Source of the DNA: a virus
Length of the DNA: 52,803 nt
Virus record (IMG/VR): IMGVR_UViG_3300006880_000005
Location: 1-52,803 of that record
Direction: 5' to 3' (one strand)
Part shown: in pieces, positions 37,167 to 45,823 of the stretch
Layout: every line of letters begins with the position of its first letter
Position numbering within the stretch: position 1 is the first letter of the stretch
Program-made: the position numbers and the translations under genes
Notes under the pieces: model-generated
Told to the model about the DNA's origin: nothing
The model's database searches: none
What the model saw: the letters and a program-made list of their open reading frames with translations, nothing else

Positions 37167-38291
37167 ATGGCAGAAGTTCTGGGTCCATTGACCCTACAAA
37201 ATAAAGCCTTGCCGGTTGGGCTTGACGGTACTCGTCTGGCCGAATGGGCGATGCGGGACGGCTACACCTACGGCCAGCTTGTCAACAATGTCGCTTTGGC
37301 GTTGGGTGCTGTCAATGAGGATTTGATCGCCAAATGGGGCTGGCTGATGTCGGTCACTGAGGAAATCTCTCTAGAGTATCCTCAAGGCGGCGCTGTCACC
37401 CCAATGGATGAGCTCACCGACGTGGATACGCCTGTTCTGGTGCATGGTACGACCATCGGCCACATGCTGCCAAAGCGCATCTACGGCAACGCCATCGGTG
37501 GTAGTAAATACTACTGGATGGACGCCCGCGGCCCGGTTGTGGAGGCAAGCATTACCACAATCGCATTACGCGCTATCTGGCGCTTTGAGCAGAAGTTGCT
37601 GGGCCGTTTCTTTGATAGTGACGAAGAGGCGATTGGTGCAGCCGGCTACAGCGTGCCCTTTGTGCATGGCACGGGCGGCGCCGTGGACTTTGCTCCACCA
37701 TCCTACGACGGCACAACGTTTGCAACCAGCCATGACCATTTCATCGGCTACAACGCATCAACACCCAAGACGATGGCCGATGTGCTGGAAGGGCTTGCTG
37801 CAACGCTGGCAGAACACGGGCACATGGCGCCCTATAGCGCCATCGTAAGCCGAGCCGACATTGCGCTGTTTGGCGCCCTGACCAATAAGGTGATCATGGT
37901 CGATGGCCGGGTGCAGGTTGACCGGGCCGGCGTGACATCCGGGGCGCAATTCTTCGCCACTGGTGAGCAGACGATCAGCCGCATCGGCGCCTACCAATCC
38001 ACTCTGGGATGGATCGATTTGTATGCAACCAGTCGTGTGCCAACCGGCTACGTTGGCATGACTAAAAGCTACGGCCAGCTTGACGCTCGCAACGCCCTGG
38101 CCGTGCGCGTCCATCCGATGCGCGGCTTTGGTGTGGCTGTGGTGCCCGAAACGACACCGGATGATGATTTCCCCATCAAGCAACTTGACGTTGATTTCCT
38201 GTTCGGCGTTGGCGTGGGCAAGGATCGCACCAATGGCGCAGTGGGCTATTTGGTCGCGGGCGGAAGTTACGCTGATCCGACAATTAGCTAG
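37167..38291 (+). CDS. Major capsid protein
   Basis: 374 aa. Position after protease and decoration genes, size, strong AGAGGAGA ribosome-binding site, and sequence of the HK97-fold type: long N-arm, then E-loop-like segment and P-domain (ADIALFGALTNKVIMVDGRV, GAYQSTLGWIDLYATSRVP, MRGFGVAVVPETTPDDDFPI). No other gene in the cluster is a candidate. Builds the icosahedral shell. Confidence 0.85.
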   Translation: MAEVLGPLTLQNKALPVGLDGTRLAEWAMRDGYTYGQLVNNVALALGAVNEDLIAKWGWLMSVTEEISLEYPQGGAVTPMDELTDVDTPVLVHGTTIGHMLPKRIYGNAIGGSKYYWMDARGPVVEASITTIALRAIWRFEQKLLGRFFDSDEEAIGAAGYSVPFVHGTGGAVDFAPPSYDGTTFATSHDHFIGYNASTPKTMADVLEGLAATLAEHGHMAPYSAIVSRADIALFGALTNKVIMVDGRVQVDRAGVTSGAQFFATGEQTISRIGAYQSTLGWIDLYATSRVPTGYVGMTKSYGQLDARNALAVRVHPMRGFGVAVVPETTPDDDFPIKQLDVDFLFGVGVGKDRTNGAVGYLVAGGSYADPTIS

Positions 38292-38300
38292 GGCTGAACT

Positions 38301-39350
38301 ATGCGCCTGAATCTTCTAGGGTACGCCTGGCGAACCTATGACGGCTATGGCCGCTATGCAGCGCATATCATGCGGGCATTGCAGCGGGCAGGGGTGGAAG
38401 TTTCGCCCTTGCTCGTGGGTCATACTGAAATGCCGGGTTGGATGCAGCAGCAGCTAGGGATAGATTGGTCACGCCTGACAATCGCTTGCCTGCCTGCTTT
38501 GTATCTGCCTGGCATTCCCGGCCGCCACTGGTTGCTCACGATGACAGAGGGCAGCGAGATGCCTGACGGCTGGGTCGACATCATCAACCGGCGTAATCCA
38601 GAACGGGTGATAGTGCCCTGTGAGGCCAACGCCGAGACGTTCCGCAAGGGTGGCGTCAAAGCGCCTATCCATGTCATCCACGGTGGCACCGACCCTGACG
38701 AATTCCCGGTTATCGCCAAGTCAATACTCGATACTCACTACCCGCCACGACCCTACGCATTCCTGGCGCTGGCTGACAGGGGAGCCCGTAAAGGCTGGGC
38801 GGAAGTGTGGCAGGCGTTCTACCAGGCGTTTGGACGCCCACAGGACACCCCGGACGTGCGGCTGCTGATTAAGGTGCGGCCCAACTCGAACGATGTAACC
38901 GACCTAATCGCCAGAGCGGAGAATCCAGATCCACGGGTGCGCATCTGGACTGAAGATGTAGCAACCATGCGGGAAGTGTACGCCGCTTGTGACTGTTTCT
39001 GTTTCCCAAGTCGGTTTGAAGGCTGGGGAATGCCGCCGCGCGAGGCGGCAATGATGGGGTTGCCGGTTATTGTGCAACAGTGGAGCGGTATGGACGACGG
39101 ACACACCACCGAATGGGCGCAAGTGTTGCCGCTTGGCACGCTTGAGCGCATCCCAACGATCTTTGAAAACATCAAAGGCGACTGGATGAAGGCAGATGTA
39201 GGGGCGCTGGCCAAGACGATGCGATGGTGCTATGAGAATCCAGCCGAGGCGAGAGAGTACGGTGCTAATGCCGCCGCATGGTTGCGAGCCTGGCAGACGT
39301 GGGACCACGCCGCGGGTCGGCTGCTCAATCTCATCAAGGAGTGTGGATGA
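38301..39350 (+). CDS. Glycosyltransferase, GT-B type (family 4-like)
   Basis: 349 aa. RMxxN-terminal LLGYAWRTYDGYGRYAAHIM, ERVIVPCEANAETFRKGGVK, then PYAFLALADRGARKGWAEVW, LLIKVRP, and the signature CDCFCFPSRFEGWGMPPREA AMMGLPVIV. The E-x7-E-like catalytic region is intact. It lies between capsid and connector genes and its stop overlaps the connector ATG. Together with the genes at 34237 and 34923 this makes a small glycan-modification set inside the head genes. Confidence 0.9.
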   Translation: MRLNLLGYAWRTYDGYGRYAAHIMRALQRAGVEVSPLLVGHTEMPGWMQQQLGIDWSRLTIACLPALYLPGIPGRHWLLTMTEGSEMPDGWVDIINRRNPERVIVPCEANAETFRKGGVKAPIHVIHGGTDPDEFPVIAKSILDTHYPPRPYAFLALADRGARKGWAEVWQAFYQAFGRPQDTPDVRLLIKVRPNSNDVTDLIARAENPDPRVRIWTEDVATMREVYAACDCFCFPSRFEGWGMPPREAAMMGLPVIVQQWSGMDDGHTTEWAQVLPLGTLERIPTIFENIKGDWMKADVGALAKTMRWCYENPAEAREYGANAAAWLRAWQTWDHAAGRLLNLIKECG

Positions 39351-39727
39351 TGGCGCTTACCGCTGAACAACTGGCCGACTTACAAGGTGACTTGGGGATC
39401 ACGAACGATCAAGCCGTCTTCACTGACGCCGAACTGAACCGGCTATTCGCACGCACGGATAGCGACTATAACGGCGCCGTCTACCTGGCCTACCGTCAAC
39501 TTCTAGGTGATGCGGCGAAGTTTTTCAACTACACCGTAGGACAGACCCGCATCGAGCGGGAAGCGGTGTTCGACCATCTGCAAAAGATGGTTGAGTTCTG
39601 GAAAGCAGAATCCAGAACGAACGCCAACCAAGTGGCGATAGTCGGGCTCAATGAGATACCGCCCAGGTGGAAAGATCAGCCTGATGTACCGCTGCAACGG
39701 ATGCGGCATTGGAACTGGCCGTCATGA
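39347..39727 (+). CDS. Head-tail connector/adaptor protein
   Basis: 126 aa. MMALTAEQLADLQGDLGITN DQAVFTDAELNRLF, helical, with AYRQLLGDAAKFFNYTVGQ and IEREAVFDHL: pattern of gp6/gp15-like adaptors that attach below the portal. Start from ATGA overlap with the glycosyltransferase gene. Directly followed by further connector genes. Confidence 0.75.
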   Translation: MMALTAEQLADLQGDLGITNDQAVFTDAELNRLFARTDSDYNGAVYLAYRQLLGDAAKFFNYTVGQTRIEREAVFDHLQKMVEFWKAESRTNANQVAIVGLNEIPPRWKDQPDVPLQRMRHWNWPS

Positions 39728-40104
39728 CAAGCCGCATAGATTCGTGGAGTGGCTCTACTTCGCCACTATCCACATGGCTAGACGACCACGATATGGCTGT
39801 GGACACTGCCATTCTGATCGCTGACAAGTCGCAATCAATCACGGTCACGCGCGGCGGATCTACGCTATCCGCCCAGACGGTTCGCGTCGACTCGCTTAGT
39901 GGCAGCCAGCAGATTACGACCAGCGCCGGCCAGGTGCATCAAGCGGATGCGCTCATACTCGGCTATCGGGGCCATCCAACCATCACAGACACAGATCTGA
40001 AGCCGGGAGATCGATTTGCGCTGAATGGGGTCAAGTACGAGGTGATTGCACTCGTACCCAATGCGCTTGATTCGCTTCAAGCCTATGCAAAGGTGTCTGG
40101 TTGA
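39724..40104 (+). CDS. Head closure/stopper-type protein
   Basis: 126 aa, beta-rich with SITVTRGGSTLSAQTVRVD and LKPGDRFALNGVKYEVIALV, resembling small beta-barrel head-tail joining proteins. ATGA overlap with the adaptor gene. Assigned mainly from order and fold type. Confidence 0.7.
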   Translation: MTSRIDSWSGSTSPLSTWLDDHDMAVDTAILIADKSQSITVTRGGSTLSAQTVRVDSLSGSQQITTSAGQVHQADALILGYRGHPTITDTDLKPGDRFALNGVKYEVIALVPNALDSLQAYAKVSG

Positions 40105-40105
40105 T

Positions 40106-40462
40106 ATGCCCGGCTTCCGCTGGATCGTCTCGCCTGACAAAGCATGGCCCGAACTGGCGGCAAACTATCGCCAACGCATCGAGGCAGGGGTTGTGGGTAT
40201 TGCGCAAGCGTTTTCGCCGCAAATCGAAACTTGGCTCAAAGACAACGCTCCCTGGCAGGATAGGACAGGGAACCTGAGACAAGCCCTTCATACTGAGGTG
40301 AACCATGTAGTTGGACAGATGACAGAGATCATTCTGGCGCATGGCTTGAACTATGGTTTGTGGTTAGAGATCAGATGGGGAGGTAGATACAGCGTGATTT
40401 CTCCTGCGCTTGACTACTGGGGGCCGAGAGTTTGGCAAGCGGTTGTAAGGATGCTGAGTTAA
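40106..40462 (+). CDS. HK97 gp10-like tail completion protein
   Basis: 118 aa. PELAANYRQRIEAGVVGIAQ, APWQDRTGNLRQALH and GLNYGLWLEIRWGGRYSVIS PAL match the gp10-like/neck family. It is directly followed by the promoter and hairpin of the HNH gene that separate it from the tail terminator. Confidence 0.8.
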   Translation: MPGFRWIVSPDKAWPELAANYRQRIEAGVVGIAQAFSPQIETWLKDNAPWQDRTGNLRQALHTEVNHVVGQMTEIILAHGLNYGLWLEIRWGGRYSVISPALDYWGPRVWQAVVRMLS

Positions 40463-40488
40463 CAAATGATGACTTTTTGTGGTATAAT
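40459..40488 (+). promoter_or_regulatory. Promoter of the HNH gene
   Basis: TTAACA (40459-40464), 18-nt spacer and perfect TATAAT (40483-40488). It overlaps the end of the gp10-like gene and gives the inserted endonuclease its own transcript. Confidence 0.8.
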
Positions 40489-40507
40489 TAAGACCTTCAA
40501 TAGAGAT

Positions 40508-40537
40508 GTCCCAGCGATGCTATGCACATCCTGGGAC
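40508..40537 (+). promoter_or_regulatory. 5' hairpin of the HNH message
   Basis: GTCCCAG-C-GATG / CATC-CTGGGAC forms an 11-bp stem with one bulge and a 7-nt loop, ending 17 nt before the GGAGGG ribosome-binding site. Homing-endonuclease messages of other phages often carry leader hairpins limiting expression. Confidence 0.65.
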
Positions 40538-40567
40538 TTGGGCAACAGCCAATGGAGGGCTATCGCC

Positions 40568-41389
40568 GTGTCTGATCATACCTCAGAAAAACGCTGTACG
40601 CAATGCGGTAACTCCTATCCTGCCACAACTGAATATTTCACTCGCACCAAGAGCACAAAGGACGGCTTGCATACTAAGTGTAAGACTTGCAAGCGGGCGA
40701 ATAACCGCGCTTGGTGGGCGGCAAATGCTGATGACATTAGCGAACGCCGCAAAGAGGCTTATCCTCAGTATGCAGAAGACAGGAACGCATATCACAAGGA
40801 GTGGCGTGAGAGAAACCGGGAGAAAGACCTTGCCCAAAAGAAGGATCAGTATTGGGCGAACCGGGAGCAGAATCTTGCCACAAGCAAGGCTTGGCGCGAG
40901 AAGAACCGAGAGTACAAGCGCGAGCAGGACAAGCTATATGCACAGCGTAATGCCGACAAGATAAAAGAGAAGCAACGCAAATGGGAGATGGCAAATCGGG
41001 AACGATTGAATGAGAAGCGCAGACCCAAGCGCATTATTCATCAGCAAGCTCGCGAGACGCGCAAGCTTGGTTTGCCTTCTGCCTTTACCGCTCAGGACTG
41101 GCAGCGTGCTCTTTCTCACTTCGGTGGATGCTGCGCTGTCTGTGGTCGCCCGCCTGGCCTGTTTCACACCCTGGCAATGGATCATTGGATTCCGCTATCG
41201 TCACCCGATTGCCCTGGCACCATACCGGGCAACATTGTTCCGCTTTGTCATGGCGAAGGGGGATGCAATAACAGCAAGAACAATCGCAATGCGCAAGAGT
41301 GGCTTGTCTGGAAGTTCGGTAAGCGCAAAGGCAAAGACATTGCTGTGAAGATACAATCGTACTTTGCCGGTCTGGGCGGTGCATTATGA
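40568..41389 (+). CDS. HNH homing-type endonuclease
   Basis: 273 aa from GTG 40568, chosen because GGAGGG lies 8 nt before it; an earlier ATG at 40466 lies within the promoter. N-terminal CTQCGNSY...CKTCK zinc finger, then a long Lys/Arg/Glu-rich repeated helical region (residues about 55-170 with many KxWRExN-type units), then CCAVCGRP...LAMDHWIPLS...GNIVPLCHGEGGCNNSKNNR, an HNH nuclease core (Asp-His, Asn, His). It is a selfish gene inserted between two tail-joining genes; its stop overlaps the next ATG (ATGA), so it preserves the operon. Confidence 0.9.
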   Translation: MSDHTSEKRCTQCGNSYPATTEYFTRTKSTKDGLHTKCKTCKRANNRAWWAANADDISERRKEAYPQYAEDRNAYHKEWRERNREKDLAQKKDQYWANREQNLATSKAWREKNREYKREQDKLYAQRNADKIKEKQRKWEMANRERLNEKRRPKRIIHQQARETRKLGLPSAFTAQDWQRALSHFGGCCAVCGRPPGLFHTLAMDHWIPLSSPDCPGTIPGNIVPLCHGEGGCNNSKNNRNAQEWLVWKFGKRKGKDIAVKIQSYFAGLGGAL

Positions 41390-41835
41390 GTATCTTATCC
41401 GCAGCCAAAGCACTACTTGAGGCAGACGCTACCCTACTCGCTGCCGCCACGGGCGGGATCTGGGATTGGGATGAAAGCGGCCGACTCGGTATCAACCGCA
41501 CAGCTAACCCTTCAGCCTTCACTAGCGCGGGAATTATCAAACCCTGTGTCTTAGTGAAAACAAGAGCGCCGGTTGCCGATTACATCTTGGCTGATGACGC
41601 CAGCCAACTGGTGAGCTATCGCGAAGCCCTAGAGATCTGGCTGTATCAGGACTCAGGATTCACAACGATAGAGACGATGGAAAGCCGGATATTTGCTCTG
41701 TTGCACGCCAAGCAATTCGGCGGTGCTTTCATGTGTTACTGGCAACAGAATGTACGTTTTCCCATTCGCGACACAGACCTTGATGCGAATGTGGAGAGGA
41801 TGGAATTTTCAGTCCGGGCCAAACGCTCGGTATAG
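41386..41835 (+). CDS. Tail terminator protein
   Basis: 149 aa. MSILSAAKALLEADATLLAA ATGGIWDWDESGR and ALEIWLYQDSGFTTIETMES are the pattern of minor tail/terminator proteins found just before the tail tube gene. Its position between neck genes and tube fits. Start coupled to the HNH stop. Confidence 0.75.
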   Translation: MSILSAAKALLEADATLLAAATGGIWDWDESGRLGINRTANPSAFTSAGIIKPCVLVKTRAPVADYILADDASQLVSYREALEIWLYQDSGFTTIETMESRIFALLHAKQFGGAFMCYWQQNVRFPIRDTDLDANVERMEFSVRAKRSV

Positions 41836-41846
41836 GAGAGTGAGAA

Positions 41847-42413
41847 ATGGCTTTTGATACCTACGGCGCCCCGCAGTTTGGGCTTGCCGATGTGAAGATC
41901 GCAACGTGGAACGCAACCAACAGTTACGGCTCTGTGGTTGACGTGATGTCCGTCCAAATGATGGGCGCCAACCTACAGATGGTAAGCGCCGTGTTGAACG
42001 GCGACGATACTATCACCGCTATTGCGTCTCGTGCCATCGGCGGCGAAGTGCGCATCCGGTTTGGCGGTGTCTCCCTGGCGGCGCTGGAAGTGTTGCTCGG
42101 CAACACCGCAACCAGTAGCGTGGCAAGCCCCAACATCGTCAAGCAACTGAAGATCGTTGGCGGCGACAACATGCCTTACTTTGGCATCATCGGCAAGGCG
42201 TTGGCTGAGGAAGGGATCGGGGATTTCCTTGTGTTTTTCCCGAAGGTCCGCATTATGAGTGATGTCAACCTTGCGACCCTCGAATATGGCACCTTCGCCA
42301 TTCCAGAGGTTACAGCGCAAGCGGTTGACGACGCAACCTACGGCATTTGCTCAATCATCGAACGCCAGACCGCAGGCGCATTGACCGTTATGCCGCCCGC
42401 CAATATCGTTTAG
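41847..42413 (+). CDS. Major tail (tube) protein
   Basis: 188 aa, beta-rich, preceded by AGGAGA. ATWNATNSYGSVVDVMSVQM and several strand-turn repeats; ends ERQTAGALTVMPPANIV. Order (terminator, tube, chaperones, tape measure) fixes the assignment. Polymerises into the tail tube around the tape measure. Confidence 0.8.
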   Translation: MAFDTYGAPQFGLADVKIATWNATNSYGSVVDVMSVQMMGANLQMVSAVLNGDDTITAIASRAIGGEVRIRFGGVSLAALEVLLGNTATSSVASPNIVKQLKIVGGDNMPYFGIIGKALAEEGIGDFLVFFPKVRIMSDVNLATLEYGTFAIPEVTAQAVDDATYGICSIIERQTAGALTVMPPANIV

Positions 42414-42460
42414 CGCGGCAAATCGCTTGTGGGCTTTCCTACGCATTCTGGGGGCATTCT

Positions 42461-42949
42461 GTGACGCAACTAAACGGCAACAAACCTGTAACCGGCAAAG
42501 ATTGGCGGCGGTTGAGGGAGGAAGGGTTTATGTACAAACTTCCCTCAGCCGAAATATGGGTCAGGCTGCGACCTGTGGCGCTCGACGTGCTGATGATGAG
42601 CGGCAAAATCCCCGATACGCTCACACCGATGGCGGCTAGTGTGCTGTGGGAGCCTCGCATCTACACGAGCGACGAAGCCAAAGAGATATTGGAGCGCACA
42701 CAGGCCATTAGGGAACGGGTAGAGCTAATCAACATCGTTTGCGCCGCCGGCATGGCTGAACCTCGTATCGTGGATGACCCGACGGCAGATGACGAAATTG
42801 GCAGTGACGATCTCGACTTCGTTGACAAATTCACGATCTACCAGCTAGTGACACAGCCCGCCGGGTGGCTGCATCGCTTTCGTGCTGAACAAACGCCAGA
42901 TGTGGCAGTTGTACTTGACGACGAAAACGACATGCCAGCGCAGCAGTAG
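42461..42949 (+). CDS. Tail assembly chaperone, first part
   Basis: 162 aa from GTG 42461 (GGGGG upstream). TGKDWRRLREEGFMYKLPSA then VRLRPVALDVLMMSGKIPD, and an acidic end, as in the G-type chaperones that precede the T part in other siphophages. The second part lies in another frame immediately after, so a frameshift fusion is likely. Confidence 0.75.
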   Translation: MTQLNGNKPVTGKDWRRLREEGFMYKLPSAEIWVRLRPVALDVLMMSGKIPDTLTPMAASVLWEPRIYTSDEAKEILERTQAIRERVELINIVCAAGMAEPRIVDDPTADDEIGSDDLDFVDKFTIYQLVTQPAGWLHRFRAEQTPDVAVVLDDENDMPAQQ

Positions 42950-42953
42950 TCTT

Positions 42954-43226
42954 GTGGGCATTGATGACCCGTGGGCGGCGCTTCAATTCGACAATGCCGT
43001 GTCCCTAGTCGGCAGCGTCATTGAGAATGCGGCGCAAGAAACGATCCAAGCCGGCACCAAAAAAGAGCCACACACGGAGCGCAAATACCACATGGAGCAG
43101 CTACTTGACCCGGCGTTTAGGTTGCCGGCGCCCAAGACGCAGAAAGAGAAAGAGCGGGAAAATGCGCAGGGTTTCCTCAATTGGGCGCGGCGTGGGCATC
43201 ATGGCGTGAAGGTGATAAAGGCGTAA
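42954..43226 (+). CDS. Tail assembly chaperone, second part (probable frameshift product)
   Basis: LVGIDDPWAALQFDNAVSLV GSVIE is typical of the T-like extension. The reading frame is +1 (or -2) relative to the first part and is open at least from 42882, overlapping the end of part one. A GTG at 42954 lacks a clear ribosome-binding site, so ribosomal frameshifting in the last codons of part one is the likelier way of expression. A basic C-terminus follows (RRGHHGVKVIKA). Confidence 0.65.
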   Translation: MGIDDPWAALQFDNAVSLVGSVIENAAQETIQAGTKKEPHTERKYHMEQLLDPAFRLPAPKTQKEKERENAQGFLNWARRGHHGVKVIKA

Positions 43227-43227
43227 C

Positions 43228-45441
43228 ATGGGACAAGGCAGCGGTTTAGGTGTGGCCCGTGGTTCCATCCAAATTGACACCCGTGATTTGTCGCGGGTGC
43301 AAGCCATGTCTGCGCAGGTGGGGCAATCTGTAGCCCGCAACTTGGGTCAGATTGACGCTGGGGCGAAAAAAGCCAGCGGCGGTTTTGACAGCCTCGCCAA
43401 TAGCGCTAAGGGTGTGGCGCTGGCTTATGCCCTAATCAAAGCCGCTCAAATCGCCTATGATTTAGAAAAAACAGCGGCGGTTGCCCAGCGCACCCGCAAG
43501 GCGTTTGATACTCTTGCTGGTGGTGTGGGTGAGTCCGGCGATTCCATGCTTGGGGCCATGCGCAAGGCCAGCCGCGGCATGGTGAGCGATATTGAGCTTG
43601 TGACATCCGCCAACCAAGCCATGTTGCTGGGTGTCGCCCAGACCAACCGGGAGATGACCGATCTCCTCAACGCCTCGCGCGTACTAGGCCAGGCGATGGG
43701 CCAGGACGTTGGCAAGTCGTTTAACGATTTGGTCATCGGTCTAGGTCGTCTCTCTCCTCGCATCCTCGACAATCTAGGCATCGCCAACGAAGGCGAAAAG
43801 ATATTTGAGGATTACGCGCGCTCCATCGGCACAACCGCCGATCGTCTAAGCAATGCTGAGAAAATGCACCTGTTAATGAATCAGGTGATGAGCGCGGCCA
43901 AGCCGCTACTAGATGCGGAGGCGAAGGGCACAGGCAACGCGGCCGATAAGTTCGATAAGCTTGAAACATCCGCCACCAATGCCAAAAAGGCGCTTGGCGA
44001 TTTCCTCTTGGCTATGGGCAGTGTGGGTATTCTGGAAGCATTTTCTGGTGGGCTCGACTTCGTAAGCGACAAGCTAGAGCGCATGGCCAGAATAATGGCC
44101 GCCATCGGAAGCGGGGATTGGGGCGCTTACGTCAAAGCCTCGCAAGATTTGGGCAATGTCATTATGGGCCGGGGTGTCCTGTCTGAGCAGATGGGGACAG
44201 GTGTGGCCGACATTGCCCGCCCTCGCATTCGTTCAAGTATCGACCGTGGCCCAGCCGGCCCCAGCGCCGAACAGTTGGCAGATCGTCGCCAAGCAACACT
44301 CGATTTTCAGCGTGAGATTGCCGACATCGAAAAGAGCGCTCAAGCCCAGCGCCTTGATGCAACCCGCTCCTATGAAAGCCAACGTAGCCAAACAATTCGG
44401 GAGTTTGAAAAGTCGGTAGCCAGAGAAGAAGAAGACTGGTTGCTCCAGCGCGGTCGCGCTGTGGCTGAGTTCAACCGCCAGGTTGCCGACCTGCAAGCGG
44501 ACGCCGCCAAACGTGACGCCCGTATCGAGTCCGACTATGCCGAACGTATCGCAGAACTACGAGCCGACAGCGCCAAGCGACTATCTGACATTGAGGAAGA
44601 CTATCAGCGCAATCGTGAACGTGCCGAACGTGACCACAAGGATCGCTTGTTCGACGCCGCCGCCCGTCTGGATGCGGTCGCTGTCGCCAATGAGCAGCGC
44701 AACTTTAAGCGCCAGTCAGACGATGCCAAAGAGGCCCACGACGACCAAATAGGCAAGCTGCAGGAGCAGCTTGAGGAGCGGCTTGCTGAGGAAGCCAAAG
44801 CCCACCAACGCCAGCTACAGGACAACCGAGACGCCGACGCCGAACGCCTCAAGGATATGCAGGCGGACTTTGCCTTGCGTCGCCAGCAGGAGGAGGAGGA
44901 TCGGCAGATTCGTCTTGAGCGGATGGCGCAGGACCACGCCGACCAGCTTGCCGAAATGGATCGGCAACAGGGCGAACGGATAGCGCAAATCAACCGGCAT
45001 GAGGCAGACGAACGGGCGGCCGCAGAACAAGCGCATCTGACAGAGATGGACAAGCTTGGCGTGGTGCTATCTAAGGGCTGGAAGCTCGTACAAGACGCCA
45101 TCGAAAAGGCAATGTTGCAGTCCTACGATGATTACAAAAAAGAATTAGAAAAACGCTACGGAATGCAAGGCCCGCTGACCCGGCAGGAATCATTTAGCCG
45201 GTTGAACCTGGCCGACCCGTCAACCTATGCAACCGGCGGTTGGGTGAGAGAAAGCGGAATGGCCCAAGTACATGCCGGTGAGTATGTGGCAAATAGCCGT
45301 CAAGCTGCCAACATGGTCAACAATCGCAACGTGGGCGACATCAGTATTATCGTCAATGGCGCGCCGGGCCAGAGCGAAGCGGCATTGGGGCGGGCTGTGC
45401 GGGATGAGTTGGAAGACTTGTTTCGGGGGATGATGAATTGA
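43228..45441 (+). CDS. Tape measure protein
   Basis: 737 aa. N-terminal QIDTRDLSRVQAMSAQVGQS, then ...VTSANQAMLLGVAQTNREM and GKSFNDLVIGLGRLSPRIL DNLGI, typical of tape measure heads. A long coiled-coil (about 360-620) is dense in Arg, Asp and Glu. The end is Gly/Val-rich (GGWVRESGMAQVHAGEYV...), as often in tape measures. Length would predict a tail of roughly 110 nm by the usual 0.15 nm per residue rule. No lytic transglycosylase or peptidase domain was seen in it. Confidence 0.92.
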   Translation: MGQGSGLGVARGSIQIDTRDLSRVQAMSAQVGQSVARNLGQIDAGAKKASGGFDSLANSAKGVALAYALIKAAQIAYDLEKTAAVAQRTRKAFDTLAGGVGESGDSMLGAMRKASRGMVSDIELVTSANQAMLLGVAQTNREMTDLLNASRVLGQAMGQDVGKSFNDLVIGLGRLSPRILDNLGIANEGEKIFEDYARSIGTTADRLSNAEKMHLLMNQVMSAAKPLLDAEAKGTGNAADKFDKLETSATNAKKALGDFLLAMGSVGILEAFSGGLDFVSDKLERMARIMAAIGSGDWGAYVKASQDLGNVIMGRGVLSEQMGTGVADIARPRIRSSIDRGPAGPSAEQLADRRQATLDFQREIADIEKSAQAQRLDATRSYESQRSQTIREFEKSVAREEEDWLLQRGRAVAEFNRQVADLQADAAKRDARIESDYAERIAELRADSAKRLSDIEEDYQRNRERAERDHKDRLFDAAARLDAVAVANEQRNFKRQSDDAKEAHDDQIGKLQEQLEERLAEEAKAHQRQLQDNRDADAERLKDMQADFALRRQQEEEDRQIRLERMAQDHADQLAEMDRQQGERIAQINRHEADERAAAEQAHLTEMDKLGVVLSKGWKLVQDAIEKAMLQSYDDYKKELEKRYGMQGPLTRQESFSRLNLADPSTYATGGWVRESGMAQVHAGEYVANSRQAANMVNNRNVGDISIIVNGAPGQSEAALGRAVRDELEDLFRGMMN

Positions 45442-45821
45442 CAAGCTATAGAGTTGCGACCGGCTCAAATGTGGCACTGGTGTCGCTCACTACATTGTCG
45501 CCACAACCCCGCTCCACTGGTATCCAGACGACCCGGCGAAGCTATGGGGCGGATTCGACCGTGCTTGACGAAGGTCGCTTCGTGGAGCTGGAGTTTGATT
45601 TCAGCGAAGATCCTACCGCTTACGGCGCATTGCTGACTCTGTTTGGTATCAACAGCGCGTTGTATGCCGCTGTCACTGTGTATGTGCGCGACGAAAAGTT
45701 TGCTTTTGTGCGCATGAATGGCGTCGCGATACGTCCACAGCCCGCTAAAGAAGTTACCTGGGAGCGGTTCTTCCCGAGAAACATTACTATTCTTGTGCGC
45801 GATCTGTCTACAGCCTCCTGA
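45438..45821 (+). CDS. Distal tail protein-like, 127 aa
   Basis: TTG start overlapping the tape-measure stop (TTGA). Beta-rich with VELEFDFSEDPTAYGALLTL and a C-terminal WERFFPRNITILVRDL. Its place between tape measure and the large tip protein fits a distal tail or tip-linking protein; no firm family match. Confidence 0.65.
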   Translation: MTSYRVATGSNVALVSLTTLSPQPRSTGIQTTRRSYGADSTVLDEGRFVELEFDFSEDPTAYGALLTLFGINSALYAAVTVYVRDEKFAFVRMNGVAIRPQPAKEVTWERFFPRNITILVRDLSTAS

Positions 45822-45823
45822 TT

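Noticed and set aside
44604-45101. Minus-strand Ser/Arg/Cys-rich frame
   Set aside because: Antisense of the Arg/Asp/Glu-rich coiled coil of the tape measure; compositional artefact.
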